NCBI GenBank assembly: GCA_013398275.1
Contig: VZSE01014389.1
Span: 1,796,694 to 1,860,693, forward strand
Length of the DNA stretch: 64,000 bases
From: Promerops cafer
Taxonomy: Eukaryota; Chordata; Aves; Passeriformes; Nectariniidae
Reading direction: 5' to 3'
Positions 61,601-64,000 of this stretch are shown here, one piece after another (position 1 is the first letter of the stretch; every line of letters begins with the position of its first letter). The position numbers and the translations under genes are program-made. The notes beneath the pieces are model-generated. The model had not been told where the DNA came from. It ran no database searches and saw only the letters and a program-made list of their open reading frames with translations.

Positions 61601-64000
61601 TGGCTTTCATCACACAGCAATGCTCACTTGTACTTAAGTGATGGCAGCTCAGTTCCAGCTCCTTTCAGGGATGAAGCAGGTGACAGGGAATCACCCTACC
61701 AAATGGATAATTGCTTTGGCATGGGGTACAACCACCACTTCTAGATTAATAAAATCTTTTTCTTTTGGCCCTTCTTAACACAGCATGCTTTTCAAGCTCT
61801 TCTTCATTCTTCTTGCCTTCTTCTGCAGTTTGCAACTTGTTCACCTCTTTTGGGGCCAAAATCAGATATAGTGCTGTATCTTGTCTCCCTGGTGCCAAGG
61901 AGAACTGAACAGTTATTGTTCATGTCTTGGAGACATCTCTTTTTAAGGCATCTCAGGACAGAATTTTGAAGAATCAAAGAATATGGTATTGTCACCACTA
62001 TAGAGAGGGATGCAGAACAAAGCTATTGCTTTTTTTCTTCTTTACCCTACATGAGTGCATGCAGACTGCAACAGAAAAAGAGCTGGTAGACCCTAATTAG
62101 CTTTCTTATGAAAAGCAGTATATTTATCTCTTTTTAAGTTAATCACACTGTGGAAGTTATCTTTCTGGTAGGCACATACCTCATAAGAAGATAAAGGAGA
62201 TGAATTATCTAAGAAAATGGTTCACTGATACTGGTATTTGTTGAGAGAACTAGCATAAGTTCAGGTAGGTTAAGAATTTTAGTGTCACTTTAATTACCCC
62301 ATTTTCCACTGGAAGGTTTAACTTGTAATATCAAAAACCCCTTAAGCTGCAGAATTTGTGCAAGACTGATTTTAACTCCAGAGCAGCATCACGTTATATG
62401 TATCTTGGAACTCTAAAGTTTAAAAAGGCTGTTTTTCCTTTGGAGACCAGGGTTTTGTACATTCTGTGATATGCTCAGAACACACTGGCACAGTTATTCT
62501 CTGTTTAAGTAGTAAATCCTATCACATCCAACCCACATGTTTATATTGGATACTTGCAAAATGAGAGATATTAAGTAACTAAGCCTGGTTTTAAAACTTT
62601 CTATAATACTTCACAGCACTGGCATTCCCTTAAGTAACCTCACTACCTTATGGTTGTTTCTATCCTTCCAATGCACTATTCACAAATTCACCCTGGGAGC
62701 CAATAATATTGGATTTGAATGTGGTGAGTGGTAGACTGAATAATTTATTCCTCTATATGTACTTGTCTTTCTTCATGTTAAGGTTTAACTCTTTGGTAGC
62801 TATTGTGGTTGAGTATTGATTGGGCTGCAGCTAGTGCAGCAACTTGGTTTCACCATTGGCAAGGACCTGTCATGCTGGGTTTCAGTTTGCCCTTTACTTC
62901 AGGCTCCCTTTCAGTAACTCCACATTCTCTTTTAAAGTCTCTAGTGTGCTTGTCTTTTCCACTGTACTTTGCACAGACACTTCATAAGTCAATCACAGTA
63001 TGAAAAAAAAGGTTGTTTATAGCCATAACTGGATTTTAATTTTGTAAAACAGGCCAGTTCTGCTGGACTGTAGCCCACACGCTCATTACCAATGAGCTGT
63101 CTCTGAGGTGCTCTTGCTCTGCATGCTTGCAGGAACTCAGAGGGAGTTCCTTCACAGCTCCTGCAGGTAACAGATTCAAATCTAGTTCATGGCATGGTCT
63201 CGTTATCTGGAAGGAACAACACCAAGAAGCACCTACAGGAAGGACAACATGCTGCTAGCCAACTCTTCCAGCAGAACCAGAGCTCAGTAGAAATCACTAA
63301 AATGACTCAAAGGCCCAAAATACATTCCCTTACAGACCGCAACCCATGTCCTGAATCACAAATGGATCTTGTGGTGCTGAAGATGACACATCAGAATCAG
63401 TAACAGAGGAGGCCCAGCATCAAGTGTTCCCATTTCACTCTGCTGCACTTTGAAATTATTGATCTGACTTAGTCAGAGGCAAACCAAACCTCATTCCTGC
63501 TGATCAGGGCGTGACTCCTTTCCATTTTAATGGAGGGAGCTTCTCCTTGCATCTTCTGAAAATCCCCAGTAGTGCCAGCCACAAAGGCCTCCACACTTGC
63601 CCAGGACATCGGGATGCTGTGGGTGCTCTCCTGAGAACTACCTTGCCCAAACTCCTCCTTCACCTTCATCACCATGATACCACCACTCTCACACTGACTT
63701 CTTCAGCCCAGTCATGAAGCACTGTCCCCTTTGCTGATGTTCTGACTCTGCTTTTGACCACACGTAGGCATGTTCACAATCTCATATCTGATTAAAGCTC
63801 ACAGCCCTTATCAGAGTATTTCACTGCTATGGACGGTTTCCTGAACTAAACTTTATCCTCTCTTAAAGCCTGAGAAGACTGGCAGGACCTACCAGCTCAT
63901 CTTCAAAATCATGACGCTTTCAAAATTATACTAGAATACTTATTTGGTGGTTGTTTTTTTCAGTTTTGTAAAACTCCTCAGCATCCAAAGTTTCAGATTT
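55619..64000 (-). other. UST: UST intron 2 (partial)
   Basis: This is sequence upstream of exon 3 on the minus strand. I searched for the preceding UST exon, whose end should join in phase 0 to VLPFPS, and did not find it, so exons 1 and 2 are expected beyond 64000. The region is AT-rich and largely unique, with a (GAT)n patch near 59970-59983 and a possible decayed coding stretch at 61746-61919. I identified no mobile element in it with confidence. Confidence 0.8.
61746..61919 (-). pseudogene. Possible decayed coding stretch, 57 codons to stop
   Basis: On the minus strand 57 codons run open from just after an in-frame TGA (61920-61922) to a TAA (61746-61748). The peptide starts TITVQFSLAP and ends EELEKHAVLRRAKRKRFY. 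The frame upstream of the TGA is also protein-like (DALKRDVSKT) but has another stop. No family is recognised. It could be a fragment of a processed pseudogene, but the Glu/Lys-rich part comes from a purine-rich tract and may be chance. Confidence 0.2.

Noticed and set aside
61280..61744. 154-codon plus-strand ORF
   Set aside because: The composition is that of a chance ORF, overlapping ORFs exist in other frames, and there is no recognised motif or gene context.
1..64000. CRISPR arrays, tRNA or rRNA genes, bacterial operons or phage modules
   Set aside because: No regularly spaced repeats, cloverleaf-like genes, Shine-Dalgarno-led gene strings or phage genes are visible. The window is vertebrate intron and exon sequence.

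Overview
This window is vertebrate nuclear DNA, most likely from a bird. The evidence for a bird is the set of CR1 LINE fragments on both strands, a solo LTR of avian endogenous-retrovirus type, and small AT-rich introns compared with the mammalian orthologue. There is no sign of bacterial, viral or organellar gene organisation. Species cannot be named from the sequence. One dispersed block at about 13430-13955 looks like a repeat I recall from neoavian genomes, which hints at a neoavian, perhaps a passerine.

The whole window lies inside one gene on the minus strand: UST, dermatan/chondroitin sulfate uronyl 2-O-sulfotransferase. Five consecutive coding exons are present. In transcript order they are 55618-55463, 48206-48127, 32089-31936, 7915-7818 and 5639-5482. 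I number them exons 3-7 by recall of the eight-exon mammalian gene. All five have canonical AG/GT borders and compatible phases, and they join into 215 codons with no stop. They carry the 5'-phosphosulfate loop (NRVGKCGSRT), the catalytic-histidine segment (RHVHFLNF) and the 3'-phosphate segment (IRDP..R..S), which together form most of the sulfotransferase fold. The upstream exons (cytoplasmic tail, membrane anchor, stem) should lie beyond 64000. The last exon and the 3'UTR should lie below position 1.

The rest, about 99%, is intron. Intron 7 (1-5481, partial) holds a solo LTR. Intron 6 (5640-7817) holds a small tandem duplication between A-runs. Intron 5 (7916-31935) is the richest in mobile DNA: three CR1 fragments, a GC-rich dispersed-repeat block with the longest ORF of the window, and a 225-bp pentanucleotide microsatellite grown on a CR1 tail. 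Intron 4 (32090-48126) holds a 1.7-kb CR1 in antisense to the gene, a short CR1 end and an older decayed CR1-like stretch. Intron 3 (48207-55462) and the visible part of intron 2 (55619-64000) are mostly unique AT-rich sequence. I found no tRNA, rRNA, CRISPR array or second protein-coding gene that I can defend, and nothing that amounts to a new biological system. The more interesting items are the retroelement-derived structures.
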